Source: Lentzea albidocapillata subsp. violacea
GTDB taxonomy: Bacteria > Actinomycetota > Actinomycetes > Mycobacteriales > Pseudonocardiaceae
Assembly (NCBI RefSeq): GCF_900100275.1
Contig: NZ_FNET01000024.1
Coordinates: 57,143-121,142 of the forward strand
DNA length: 64,000 nucleotides
Direction of reading: 5' to 3'
Below, one piece after another: positions 1 through 7,917 of the stretch; position 1 is the first letter of the stretch, and each line of letters starts with the position of its first letter. The notes under the pieces were generated by a model, which saw nothing but the letters and a program-made list of their open reading frames with translations, ran no database searches and was not told the origin of the DNA. A program made the translations under genes and the position numbers.

Positions 1-109
1 TGTCCCATCTGCCGCAACGGGTCCTTAACGCAACGGTAAGCACACCACTACCAGCGGATACCCGAATGCGGCAGACGTCACCCTCGATACCTGTTACCCA
101 AGGTAACAC

Positions 110-850
110 TTACCGTCCGCTGATCCGAGCCTTCATCGCGGCAAGCCTCGCAGCGAACTCTGGAGTGTCGATCGAAGCGACCTGTGGGATCAGCTCGAGT
201 TCGACCGCTTCCGCGTGGTCGTGCATTGCATCGGTCGCCCGCATCGTCGCCTTGATCGTCCGGACGAGTTCCGCCGGCGCCTCGGCAGAGGCCCTCGCCA
301 GCTCTTTGGCCACCGCCAGTGGGTCTTCGGCCCTGGCGTAGGCGAGTCCGTGCGCGACGGCCTGGTCGGCGTCCAGGATCTGCCCGAACAACGTCATCGC
401 CGTGGCGGTCTGAGGGCTGGTGATCCGCTGCAACATCCACGTCATGCCGCCGCCGGGATGGATGCCGAGCTGCAGGAACCGCGCGTCGAACCGCGCCTTG
501 GGCCCGGCGATCCGGACGTCCGCCGCGAGCGCGAGGTTGAGCCCGGCACCGACCGCCGCACCGTTGACCGCGGCGATCGTCGGGATGGTGGCGTTGGCCA
601 CCGCGAGGAAGCCCTGGTAGATCTTCTTGAGGCCCTCGTCCTTGGAGTTGCCGAGCTGGGTGAGGTCCGCGCCGGCGCAGAACGCGGGCGGCGCACCCGT
701 GATGACCAGCGCGTTGGCCACCCGTTCCGCTTCCCCGACCTTGTCCGCGAGCTCCTGCGACAGGTCGATGGTCAGTGCGTTGCGCCGCTCCGGATCGTTG
801 ATGGTGATCACGGCGACGGAATCGTGGTGCTCCAGCAGAACCTCAGCCAT
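110..850 (-). CDS. Enoyl-CoA hydratase/isomerase family protein
   Basis: A 246-residue crotonase-fold protein, expected to hydrate or isomerise acyl-CoA esters in fatty-acid or amino-acid catabolism. The N-terminal EHHDSVAVITINDPERRNAL stretch and the oxyanion-hole segments PPAFCAGADL and NGAAVGAGLNLALAAD (about residues 50-110) are typical of the superfamily. The length is normal for a stand-alone hydratase. It starts with ATG 9 nt after the stop of the co-directional Lrp-type regulator, so the two are probably one transcript. The substrate cannot be read from sequence; an isomerase or dehalogenase-like activity is possible. Confidence 0.9.
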   Translation of the reverse strand: MAEVLLEHHDSVAVITINDPERRNALTIDLSQELADKVGEAERVANALVITGAPPAFCAGADLTQLGNSKDEGLKKIYQGFLAVANATIPTIAAVNGAAVGAGLNLALAADVRIAGPKARFDARFLQLGIHPGGGMTWMLQRITSPQTATAMTLFGQILDADQAVAHGLAYARAEDPLAVAKELARASAEAPAELVRTIKATMRATDAMHDHAEAVELELIPQVASIDTPEFAARLAAMKARISGR

Positions 851-859
851 GCCCGAACC

Positions 860-1309
860 CTAAGGCGCCAGCGGCCGGTCCAGGAGCCGGGACAGCACGA
901 CCGTCGACACGGTCCGGTCGATGATCTCGACGGCCCGCAGCCGCTCCAGCGCCGTCTCCAGGTGGTGGATGTCCGCAGCCCTCAGGTGCACGATCGCGTC
1001 CGCGGCCCCCGACACCGTGTAGGCAGCGCTGACCTCGGCCATCGGCTCCAGCCGGTGCTGGATGTCGTGCGGCGCGACGTTCCCCTTGCAGTGCACCTCG
1101 ACGAACGCCTCGGTACCCCACCCCAGCGCCTCCGGGTCCACCACCGCCGTGAACCCCCTCAACACCCCCGTGTCCAGCAGTTTGTCGACCCGCCGCTTCA
1201 CCGCGGGCGCGCTCAGCCCCACCTCCTTGCCGATCTCCGCGTAGCTGGAACGGGCGTTGGCCATGAGGCACGAAATGATTCGCTGGTCGATGCTGTCCAC
1301 ACGCAACAT
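860..1309 (-). CDS. Lrp/AsnC family transcriptional regulator
   Basis: A 149-residue feast/famine regulator. Residues 1-60 form the helix-turn-helix (DSIDQRIISCLMANARSSYA, then AEIGKEVGLSAPAVKRRVDK), and residues 70-140 are the RAM/ligand-binding alpha-beta domain. It is divergent from the dimethylargininase gene with a 66-bp shared region, and co-directional with the downstream enoyl-CoA hydratase. In actinomycetes, Lrp regulators beside arginine/ornithine genes usually respond to an amino acid. Control of ddaH by this protein is inferred from that arrangement. Confidence 0.9.
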   Translation of the reverse strand: MLRVDSIDQRIISCLMANARSSYAEIGKEVGLSAPAVKRRVDKLLDTGVLRGFTAVVDPEALGWGTEAFVEVHCKGNVAPHDIQHRLEPMAEVSAAYTVSGAADAIVHLRAADIHHLETALERLRAVEIIDRTVSTVVLSRLLDRPLAP

Positions 1310-1321
1310 TCTGCCCTAGTT

Positions 1322-1340
1322 AACGCAATGTCGCGGCGTT
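1322..1340. promoter_or_regulatory. Inverted repeat in the lrp/ddaH divergent region
   Basis: AACGC at 1322-1326 and GCGTT at 1336-1340 are perfect arms around a 9-nt centre, in the only space between the divergent regulator and ddaH. Lrp-type proteins bind loosely palindromic sites in such regions. The arms are short, so this is only a candidate operator. Confidence 0.3.
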
Positions 1341-1375
1341 GTTCGATGGTCTAACTGCCGTTTACATTTCGATCC

Positions 1376-2278
1376 ATGACCGTATCCATCTCCGGGCCCG
1401 GCGAGCCGATCACGCTCGACATCGCCGCACCCCTCACGGCGGCACAGGATCTCCTTCCTGGGCGCGTGCCCACGACCCGTCGGTACCTCATGTGCCCGCC
1501 GACGTACTTCACGGTGGAGTACGCCATCAACCCGTGGATGGATCCCACCCAGCCCACCAGCACAACGCTGGCCGTGGAGCAGTGGACCGCGCTCAAGGAG
1601 ACCTACGAGCGCCTGGGCCACGACGTACAGGTAATCGAGCCGGTACCGGGCCTCCCGGACATGGTCTTCTCAGCGAACAGCGGCACCGTCATCGACGGCA
1701 GAGTCCTCGGCTCCAGGTTCAGAGCCTCCCAGCGCTCGGCCGAAGCCGACCACTTCCGCAGGTGGTTCCTGTCGTCGGGCTACAAGTCCGTCGTCATGCC
1801 CACCGCCGTGAACGAGGCAGAGGGCGACTTCACCTGGACCGGCTCCCTGCTCCTGGCCGGCACGGGCTTCCGCACCGACCCCGGCGCACACGGCGAGGCC
1901 CAGGAGGTCCTCGGCGTCCCGGTCGTGTCCCTGCAACTGGTCGACCCGCGCTTCTACCACCTCGACGTGGCGCTGTTCATGCTCGACGACCAGTCCCCGT
2001 CCCCCCTGGTCGCCTACTACCCGGAGGCCTTCTCGCCGGGCTCACAGCAGGTACTGCGCCGGTTGTTCCCGGACGCCGTGATCGCCAACGACGACGACGC
2101 GGTGTGCCTCGGGCTGAACGCGGTGTCCGACGGCAGGCATGTCGTCATGCCGGTTGAGGCGACGCATTTGGCTGAGCAGGTGGCGCGGCGCGGGTTCGAG
2201 CCCGTGTTCGTGGACATCTCGGAGCTGCGCAAGTCGGGTGGTGGCCCGAAGTGCTGCACGATGGAGCTGCGCGGCTGA
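1376..2278 (+). CDS. ddaH: Dimethylargininase (DDAH)
   Basis: A 300-residue amidinotransferase-superfamily enzyme, expected to hydrolyse N-dimethylarginine (or arginine-like guanidines) to citrulline plus an amine. Visible family signatures are the N-terminal LMCPPTYFTVEYAINPWM, the substrate loop PGLPDMVFSANSG, the catalytic-histidine segment FYHLDVAL (His195) and the C-terminal nucleophile region GGGPKCCTMEL (Cys293/294). The length matches actinobacterial DDAH. ATG start with no strong Shine-Dalgarno sequence. It is followed by a strong bidirectional terminator and is divergent from the Lrp-type regulator that probably controls it. Arginine deiminase is less likely on size. Confidence 0.87.
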   Translation: MTVSISGPGEPITLDIAAPLTAAQDLLPGRVPTTRRYLMCPPTYFTVEYAINPWMDPTQPTSTTLAVEQWTALKETYERLGHDVQVIEPVPGLPDMVFSANSGTVIDGRVLGSRFRASQRSAEADHFRRWFLSSGYKSVVMPTAVNEAEGDFTWTGSLLLAGTGFRTDPGAHGEAQEVLGVPVVSLQLVDPRFYHLDVALFMLDDQSPSPLVAYYPEAFSPGSQQVLRRLFPDAVIANDDDAVCLGLNAVSDGRHVVMPVEATHLAEQVARRGFEPVFVDISELRKSGGGPKCCTMELRG

Positions 2279-2297
2279 CCTCGCCCACGCAGTCGTC

Positions 2298-2341
2298 GCC
2301 GAATGCCCCCGTCAACGACGCCGGGGGCATTCGGCTTTGTT
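2298..2341. terminator. Bidirectional terminator between ddaH and the nuclease gene
   Basis: A perfect 14-bp stem (arms 2298-2311 and 2322-2335, starting GCCGAATGCC) with a 10-nt loop is followed by TTTGTT. It separates the convergent ddaH and GIY-YIG nuclease genes and marks the left edge of the restriction-modification island. Confidence 0.85.
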
Positions 2342-2343
2342 GG

Positions 2344-3198
2344 CTACTCCTCGTCCTCGTCGGACGATTGTGAAGATGTGTCCGCGCCGCCAACCGGGTC
2401 CTTTGACTCCGCACGGGCGCCCTGGATTGTCTTCAACGCCCCGCCTTCCTTGCGCCACATCGCCAGAGCGCTGCGGTAATCGCGCTTCTCCGGATAAAGG
2501 ATCGCGTAGCCGGGCAAGGCTGTCGCTTGCCAGCCGTGTGGCAACGCCTCGACGGCAAGGCTCAGCAATTTGCTGGCGGTCAAGGAATCCGAAGGCACCT
2601 GAACAATGATGTCCGTCAGCTCACGTACGTTCTGGTCGAACCGGAGCAAGTATGGGAGAGCCAATTTCACCGCGTCGAGGAACTCGTCGATCTTGTACGG
2701 TCGTACTTCCAGCCCATGGACATCTTTCATGAGGTCGATGGGGTACAATGCGTCGAAATGCTTCGCTGCTACCAGGGAACCGTCGCGATTGCGTCCCGGA
2801 TCTTTGTTGCCGAAGCCGTTGGTGTTCCACGGCACTTCGCCAATCTTTCGATACTTTTTGATCAGCAATGTTTCGGGTGCGGCGGCTTCCAAGTCTTCGT
2901 CAACGTACAGGCACAAGAACCCGATCGTAAGCGGGTCTATGCCTGCCCTTCCTGAAAGTTTGATCAGGTGGTTGCGGAGCCGTGTTCGCAGATCCTTGCT
3001 TGCCTTACCCACGTAGACACGCTTGTCGCCTACGTAGAGTTCATACACCCCGGGACGGCTTTGGAGGGTGTCGACCTGTCCTGCTATGAGGGGTGCTGGT
3101 TCAAGTAGTGACAAGGCTTCGGCAAGCTGGTCAGCCAGCGCGCGTGTGATGCTGAGCTTGAACTCCGCACTGGCATTGGGGAACAAATCGCCGGTCAT
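2344..3198 (-). CDS. GIY-YIG nuclease A, Eco29kI-like (restriction island)
   Basis: A 284-residue protein with a GIY-YIG fold at about residues 47-145. GVYELYVG and RVYVGKAS stand for GIY and YIG, followed by RTRLRNHL (Arg/His), a Glu in PETLLIKKYR, and WNTNGFGNKDPG supplying the asparagine. The WN-GFG block is shared with the Eco29kI branch of restriction enzymes. The C-terminal about 120 residues are of unknown role and end in an acidic tail. It lies 93 nt downstream of a second, also 284-residue, GIY-YIG nuclease on the same strand and convergent with ddaH. The region is visibly less GC-rich than its flanks, suggesting acquisition. It could be a second restriction subunit, an independent nuclease or an accessory enzyme. 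Confidence 0.75.
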   Translation of the reverse strand: MTGDLFPNASAEFKLSITRALADQLAEALSLLEPAPLIAGQVDTLQSRPGVYELYVGDKRVYVGKASKDLRTRLRNHLIKLSGRAGIDPLTIGFLCLYVDEDLEAAAPETLLIKKYRKIGEVPWNTNGFGNKDPGRNRDGSLVAAKHFDALYPIDLMKDVHGLEVRPYKIDEFLDAVKLALPYLLRFDQNVRELTDIIVQVPSDSLTASKLLSLAVEALPHGWQATALPGYAILYPEKRDYRSALAMWRKEGGALKTIQGARAESKDPVGGADTSSQSSDEDEE

Positions 3199-3291
3199 GT
3201 TCGGAATCTACCGCACGCTGTTGGCGATTCAAAGTGCAGCTGGTATCGGCGAGTCAGACCTTGTGCAACCGCAAGTGTGGTCGATCATCTT

Positions 3292-4146
3292 CTATGGCTC
3301 GTCATGGAATGGAATCTCGGCAGTAGACACGTGGCGATAGTCCGGAGCATTTACGCCAATTCGACGCAGTTCGGCAAGAAATCTTTCCTCGTCGGACACG
3401 AGTAGCCGCTTGTCTCGAGTGCCGCGTTTCGGGAGACCCCATATCACCGGTGGCTTTTGCTCTCTCAGCTCGACAATTGCATTATCTCGATCTTCACTCT
3501 CGTTCATTAAGGAGATCTCGACCCCCTTGCGAACGCGTGCTCGTACTTCATCGAGTGTCAGTTGTCGGTTGGGCAATTCGCCGGCACGTCGTCGGCCTGG
3601 ATGCATGGTGTCCCAGGTCGACTTGGGGTTCTTCCTGGCTTCGCCAGAAGGGTTCGATCCGAAGCCGTTGATGACGGAGTTCCACAACACTGGCCGATAG
3701 GTGCGAAGGAGCGCGCGCTCTCCTAGTACGATCCAAGCATCCTCCAGCGGAAGATACCTGACTTTGAAATCTTCTTGGCGCAGATTGCCGTTGATGGATG
3801 CTCCGACTTCTCCTATCGACCTCGCGTGCTCCCTAATACGCTGATACAGTTTATCGGAGCCATAATCAGGCTCGTACCCGTAGCTGCTGGTCTCGGCTGC
3901 AGCCTTTCCGACATAAACGGGAATCTTATGATCGTTGTAGTAACTCTCGACGAGTGGTCGGTACTCGGGAACGCGATCTCCCACGTAGTACAAGGCGTAC
4001 AGTCCAGCGCCTGAGAACCGCCGGGGTGGGAAATCTTCTGGTTCCTGCTGCTCGAGGCGATCGCGCAAGATCGAGCCGATCGCGATTGGGTCCAGCGGGT
4101 TGAACGGGTCCGTCCTTGGCGATTGTCTGGGCTGCGATTGAGGCAC
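3292..4146 (-). CDS. Eco29kI-family type II restriction endonuclease (GIY-YIG)
   Basis: A 284-residue predicted restriction enzyme. The GIY-YIG active-site order is intact: GAGLYALYYVG and KIPVYVGKA, then RIREHARSIG (Arg and His four apart as in R.Eco29kI), Glu in VLGERALLRTYRPVLWN and the conserved Asn, followed by GFGSNPSG. Eco29kI cuts CCGCGG; the same specificity here is inference. The GTG start is preceded by AAAGG 8-12 nt upstream. It is divergent from the m5C methyltransferase across a 239-bp control region, the usual R-M layout. The C-terminal about 100 residues extend beyond the roughly 210-residue Eco29kI core. Confidence 0.85.
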   Translation of the reverse strand: MPQSQPRQSPRTDPFNPLDPIAIGSILRDRLEQQEPEDFPPRRFSGAGLYALYYVGDRVPEYRPLVESYYNDHKIPVYVGKAAAETSSYGYEPDYGSDKLYQRIREHARSIGEVGASINGNLRQEDFKVRYLPLEDAWIVLGERALLRTYRPVLWNSVINGFGSNPSGEARKNPKSTWDTMHPGRRRAGELPNRQLTLDEVRARVRKGVEISLMNESEDRDNAIVELREQKPPVIWGLPKRGTRDKRLLVSDEERFLAELRRIGVNAPDYRHVSTAEIPFHDEP

Positions 4147-4280
4147 GGGTCACCTTTCAACAGATCGCTGAATGAATCGGCTGTGCTGCGGAAGTATGTC
4201 GGCGACGCTTGGTGTGGTAGTGGTTGCGACGGATGCCGGACTGCCTGGACGTGAACTCGCCGCACGAGCGTCGGCTCGGT

Positions 4281-4306
4281 GGTTGTGTTGATCACTGACA
4301 ACAACC
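4281..4306. promoter_or_regulatory. Imperfect palindrome between the R and M genes
   Basis: GGTTGTGTTG at 4281-4290 and its near-complement ending ACAACC at 4306 flank ATCACT, midway between the divergent endonuclease and methyltransferase starts. It could be an operator balancing R and M expression. No C-protein gene is present, so the ligand would have to be the methyltransferase or a host factor. Confidence 0.3.
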
Positions 4307-4350
4307 CTATGGCGTTGCCCACTCGAGGTCGACCCGTTTGAGTGATCTGC

Positions 4351-4379
4351 TTGGATATCGGTGATCTCCGCGGTATGAT
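4351..4379 (+). promoter_or_regulatory. Methyltransferase promoter containing a CCGCGG site
   Basis: TTGGAT (4351-4356), a 17-bp spacer and TATGAT (4374-4379) form a near-consensus promoter with the ATG only 7 nt beyond the -10, so the mRNA is probably leaderless. CCGCGG, the Eco29kI-type site, occupies 4368-4373 and abuts the -10 box, so methylation of this site could directly modulate transcription. Confidence 0.65.
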
Positions 4380-4385
4380 TCCAGC

Positions 4386-5738
4386 ATGGTTGACCAGCCA
4401 AAAGAAGCGTCGCAGCCTCGCACCAGTGTTGAACTTTTCGCCGGTGGGGGCGGCCTTGCCATGGCGGTCCACCAGGCAGGCTTCCGCCCCTTGCTCTTCA
4501 ACGAGTTCAACAACCGTGCTTGCGAGACGCTCGTCGCGAGCGCGAAGAAGACGCTTGGGGTCGATGGGCTTGAGCGCAGCTTGGAAACCAAGCCGAGCCC
4601 TCCGGAGGAGGGCAAGCCCGCCCCGCTTTACCCCGGCGATGTTCGCGACCTCGACCTAAGTGCCCTCCAGGGCAAGGTGGATATATTGGCTGGCGGACCA
4701 CCATGCCAGCCTTTCAGTGCTGGAGGCATCGCCAAAGGTGATGAGGACAAGCGCAACATGTTCCCCGCCGTGTTCAAAGCAGTGCGCGAGATGCGTCCCA
4801 AAGCGGTCATCTGTGAGAATGTCCGGGGGCTGTTGAGGCCATCATTCGCGGAGTATTTCCAGTACATCCAGAATGAGCTCCGTCTACCGTTCGAGAAGCG
4901 CAATGATGAAGTCTCGTGGCAGGAGCACAACTCCCATCTTACGAGCATCCTCGGCAAACTGGCAGATGAAGATGGGAACCCTGATCACTACAAGGTGGTC
5001 ATGGTCCCCGTGAACGCGGCGAATTATGGCGTGCCGCAGGTTCGCAACCGCGTCGTCCTGGTGGCTTTCAGGTCTGATCTTGGCGTCGACGTGGATGCTT
5101 TTGAGAAGGATGTCAAGACCGAGCGCTTCTCCGAAGCCGCACTTCTTCGGTCCATGCGCGATGAGGACGGATCCTACTGGCAGCGGCATGCGAGTGTGCC
5201 GGATCATGTTCGCGAGAAGGTCAGAGCACGGATTCCTAAGGTAATCAGAGAAGATGACTGCCGACCGTGGCGGACGCTCCGCGACGCGATCCAGGGATAC
5301 GGCACAGATGTGAAACTTCCTGCGCTTCCTGCTGTTGATTTGGCGCGGCTGGACGAGAAGTTCGACTTCGGCAAGGAGATCGATGTGGTTGATCACATCG
5401 GGTGGCCAGGCGCTCGTATCTACAAGGGCCACACACCCAACGACCTGGATCGACCCGCGAAGACGGTCAAGGCTGGCGTGCACGGTGTCCCCGGTGGCGA
5501 ATCGGTGATGCTGCTCGACGAGCGAGTCCGCGACACCTCGGTAGAAGGTGGCTGGACCTACCTGCATCGCTACATGACCGTGCGCGAGACCGCCAGAGTG
5601 ATGAACTTTCCTGATGAGTGGCTTGGATCGGGTCCTCGTGGCGAGCAGATGCGTCAGCTGGGAAATGCAGTTCCTGTACTTCTCGGCGAGTTCTTTGCCA
5701 AGGCAGTAGCAGACGCACTGGCTGCTGCAGGGCACTGA
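4386..5738 (+). CDS. DNA (cytosine-5) methyltransferase of the R-M system
   Basis: A 450-residue m5C methyltransferase that should protect host sites from the adjacent GIY-YIG endonuclease. Motif I is VELFAGGGGLAMAVHQAGF near the N-terminus, motif IV GGPPCQPFSAGG carries the catalytic Cys, motif VI is ICENVRGLLRP, motif VIII NYGVPQVRNRVVLVAF, and motif X is RQLGNAVPVLLGEFF at the C-terminus. The variable target-recognition region between VIII and X spans about residues 250-390. ATG start behind a good promoter. The Vsr-like gene begins 6 nt after its stop, implying co-transcription. Confidence 0.95.
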   Translation: MVDQPKEASQPRTSVELFAGGGGLAMAVHQAGFRPLLFNEFNNRACETLVASAKKTLGVDGLERSLETKPSPPEEGKPAPLYPGDVRDLDLSALQGKVDILAGGPPCQPFSAGGIAKGDEDKRNMFPAVFKAVREMRPKAVICENVRGLLRPSFAEYFQYIQNELRLPFEKRNDEVSWQEHNSHLTSILGKLADEDGNPDHYKVVMVPVNAANYGVPQVRNRVVLVAFRSDLGVDVDAFEKDVKTERFSEAALLRSMRDEDGSYWQRHASVPDHVREKVRARIPKVIREDDCRPWRTLRDAIQGYGTDVKLPALPAVDLARLDEKFDFGKEIDVVDHIGWPGARIYKGHTPNDLDRPAKTVKAGVHGVPGGESVMLLDERVRDTSVEGGWTYLHRYMTVRETARVMNFPDEWLGSGPRGEQMRQLGNAVPVLLGEFFAKAVADALAAAGH

Positions 5739-5743
5739 TCGGC

Positions 5744-6508
5744 ATGTCTGAGAAAACTCCGGGAAAAGGCTGGAAAGAGCGATTTCCTCCAGAACGCGCG
5801 TACAAGCGCAGGGCCGATGCTCCGTCTCCCGCCATCGAGCAAGATCGAGCCGCCGGCGGTCGTCATCGGCGAAATGTCGAGTTGGGCGACGGACAGCACG
5901 CGTGCGGTTCGATGACGCTGCGTCTGTATCGGCGAACCAGGCGCATCCGTGCCTATCTTCGGTGGTCTTTCGAAGGAAAGACGCAGGAGAAGTACGTGTG
6001 CGAGGTGGAGTTTGACGCCCGCGGGAAGAACTTGACTGAGGCATGGCGGCAGGCGCGCCTGAAAGGGTTGCTCGCGGACGAGGTTCTGCCGCCTGGCTCG
6101 AAGGCCTCTTCTGTAGAGGTCCGCGCTTCGATGCGAGGGAATCGAGGTAAGGACACCCGGCCTGAGTTGATGCTCCGCAGCCTTCTTCACCGGCGTGGCC
6201 TGCGCTATCGGGTCGATGCGCGGCCAATCGCGGATGTGCGTCGCAGGGCCGACGTCGTCTTCCCCGGTAACCGCGTCGCGGTCTTCGTCGACGGTTGCTT
6301 CTGGCACGGTTGTCCAGAGCACCATCGCCCAGCCACGAAGAACGCGGACTTCTGGCGGGAGAAGATCGACGGCAACAAGTCCAGGGACGTCGAGACGACG
6401 AGGACCCTGACGGACGCGGGCTGGACCGTCATCCGCGTGTGGGAGCACGACGACGTGGAGCAAGCGGCAACTCAGATCGAGGAAACCGTTCGTCGAACAC
6501 GTTTGTGA
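5744..6508 (+). CDS. Vsr-type mismatch endonuclease with N-terminal extension
   Basis: A 254-residue protein. The C-terminal about 130 residues are a very-short-patch-repair endonuclease: MRGNRGKDTRPELMLRSLL, RRADVVFPGNRVAVFVDGCF with the catalytic Asp, WHGCPEH with zinc-site residues, and TRTLTDAGWTVIRVWEHD. Vsr nicks T:G mismatches left by deamination of 5-methylcytosine and usually accompanies m5C methyltransferases. About 120 residues precede it, including MTLRLYRRTRRIRAYLRWSF, unlike the short N-terminus of stand-alone Vsr. The ATG at 5744 lies just after the methyltransferase stop. Its stop directly abuts the convergent GNAT stop at 6509. Confidence 0.85.
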   Translation: MSEKTPGKGWKERFPPERAYKRRADAPSPAIEQDRAAGGRHRRNVELGDGQHACGSMTLRLYRRTRRIRAYLRWSFEGKTQEKYVCEVEFDARGKNLTEAWRQARLKGLLADEVLPPGSKASSVEVRASMRGNRGKDTRPELMLRSLLHRRGLRYRVDARPIADVRRRADVVFPGNRVAVFVDGCFWHGCPEHHRPATKNADFWREKIDGNKSRDVETTRTLTDAGWTVIRVWEHDDVEQAATQIEETVRRTRL

Positions 6509-7459
6509 TCAGACCTCCAGCGCCCACCGCACGAAGCGCATCGCCGAGGTGAAGCCCGCTCGCTCGAAGATGCCGAACGCCCCAGTGAAGTTCTCCGAAT
6601 CCACGCTCAGCAGCGCGCGGTCATAACCCTGCTCGGCGGCCGCCCGAAGCGCATGGCCAAGCAGAGCGCTCGCAACGCCACGGTTCCGATAGGCAGGCAA
6701 CGTCCCGATGACCATGAAGTGCGCGTCACGAACACCGGTGGCCTCGGTATCTGCCTCCCAGTTCATCGTCACCAACAGCCCAGCCGCCACCCCGCCACCA
6801 TCGCGCAGCAGGAAGCTGGCGGAGGGCCGGAACGTCTGGTTGGTGACCTTGTTCCTCCAGAGCTCCACTGGCATCGGCGTCGAGCCCCAGTTCTCGCGGT
6901 ACGCCTCGTTGCGCACACGCCGGAACTCCTCGTCGGTCGCCTCCGACCACGGTTCGATCCGCGGGTCTTCGGACAGCCCGACGTTCAGGAGCGCGTGCTC
7001 CATGCGCTGGAAGTAGCGGACCGGGGTGAATCCGGCAGCACCGAGCAGTTCCGGCACGCCCGAGATGTGCTCGGCCTTGTGGACGTTGATCGCGAGCCGA
7101 AGCGTCGGGTGGTGCAACGCGTGCAGGACGCGGGCCGACTCGATGCCGGCCTGCACCAGCCGGGTGCCGATGCCCTGGCGGCGATACGTCGGGTGGACGC
7201 CGCCGTCCAGGGAGACGCGGTGGACCTCTGAGGCGGTCGGCCGGTACTGGATCTTCATGTAGCCGACCATCACGTCGCCGTCGAAGGCCGCGAGGCTGCC
7301 GCGTTCCAGGTCCGCGTACGGATCGACCAGCTCGGTGAGGGTGTCCTCCGCCGTGTAGTTCTCACCGATCTTGTCGACCGCCTCGATGGCGTTGAGGAGG
7401 TCGGCCGACGTCTCGGCGTCATCGCGGCTGAGGGCGCGCCAGGTAAGGCTTGCGATCAC
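6509..7459 (-). CDS. Tandem GNAT-domain N-acetyltransferase (mycothiol-synthase-like fold)
   Basis: About 316 residues with two GNAT modules. In the first, GGVHPTYRRQGIGTRLV is the acetyl-CoA pyrophosphate loop; in the second, the equivalent is IGTLPAYRNRGVASALLGHA. Tandem GNATs of this size resemble MshD, but nothing identifies the acceptor. The start is taken as GTG at 7459 (VIASLTWRALSR), where homology-like sequence begins; a GTG 54 nt upstream is possible but would overlap more of the divergent gene's upstream region. It lies just outside the restriction island, with its stop adjacent to the Vsr stop. Confidence 0.85.
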   Translation of the reverse strand: MIASLTWRALSRDDAETSADLLNAIEAVDKIGENYTAEDTLTELVDPYADLERGSLAAFDGDVMVGYMKIQYRPTASEVHRVSLDGGVHPTYRRQGIGTRLVQAGIESARVLHALHHPTLRLAINVHKAEHISGVPELLGAAGFTPVRYFQRMEHALLNVGLSEDPRIEPWSEATDEEFRRVRNEAYRENWGSTPMPVELWRNKVTNQTFRPSASFLLRDGGGVAAGLLVTMNWEADTEATGVRDAHFMVIGTLPAYRNRGVASALLGHALRAAAEQGYDRALLSVDSENFTGAFGIFERAGFTSAMRFVRWALEV

Positions 7460-7539
7460 GCGCCGAACGTAATCAGGCCCGCGCGGGCCGTCTCCCGAGT
7501 TTGTGGTCGGCAACTGGTGGCCTCAGTAACTTCGGACAG

Positions 7540-7917
7540 GTGCCCAACATCCTCGTGATCGGCTTCGATCCCCACACCATCCCCGGCTTCGACCCGGCCC
7601 CGGTAGCCGCCGGCATCGAGCACGCCAGCAGGGCGTTCGCCGAACTCGGCCTCACCGAGGACCTGTTCCTCGTCGACTTCGCGGAACTGGACGGCCGAGC
7701 CCAGGCCAAGCTCATCGAGAAGCTGGAGAACAAGCAGTACGACGCGGTCGTGGTCGGCGGCGGCATCCGCAAGGGACCCGGTCTGCTGGAGCTCTTCCAG
7801 GTCGTCGTCAACGAAGTGCACTGGCGCCAGCCGGACGCCGCGATCGCCTTCAACGACAGCCCCGGCGACAGCCCGGACTGGGTCCTCAAGGCGCTAGAGC
7901 AGAAGCGCAAGAGTTAA
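7540..7917 (+). CDS. Conserved hypothetical protein, flavodoxin-like N-terminus
   Basis: A 125-residue protein beginning with a beta-strand/loop VPNILVIGFDPHTIPG and containing a second parallel strand YDAVVVGGGIRKGPGLLELF and a C-terminal NDSPGDSPDWVLKALE. This suggests a small Rossmann or flavodoxin-like alpha-beta fold without a recognisable catalytic motif. The GTG at 7540 is chosen because the upstream in-frame residues are arginine-rich and overlap the divergent GNAT start. It has no operon partner: about 490 nt of non-coding sequence follow. Function unknown. Confidence 0.7.
   Translation: MPNILVIGFDPHTIPGFDPAPVAAGIEHASRAFAELGLTEDLFLVDFAELDGRAQAKLIEKLENKQYDAVVVGGGIRKGPGLLELFQVVVNEVHWRQPDAAIAFNDSPGDSPDWVLKALEQKRKS

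Noticed and set aside
92..108. TGTTACC-CAA-GGTAACA palindrome just past the 3' end of the enoyl-CoA hydratase gene
   Set aside because: It lies at the window edge downstream of a stop codon with no visible gene to regulate. It may belong to a gene outside the window. The resemblance to the AICE GGTAAC iterons is probably chance.
4150..4385. Minus-strand open frames between the restriction and methyltransferase genes (possible C protein)
   Set aside because: No helix-turn-helix pattern, no ribosome site, and they overlap the promoter and N-terminus of the methyltransferase.
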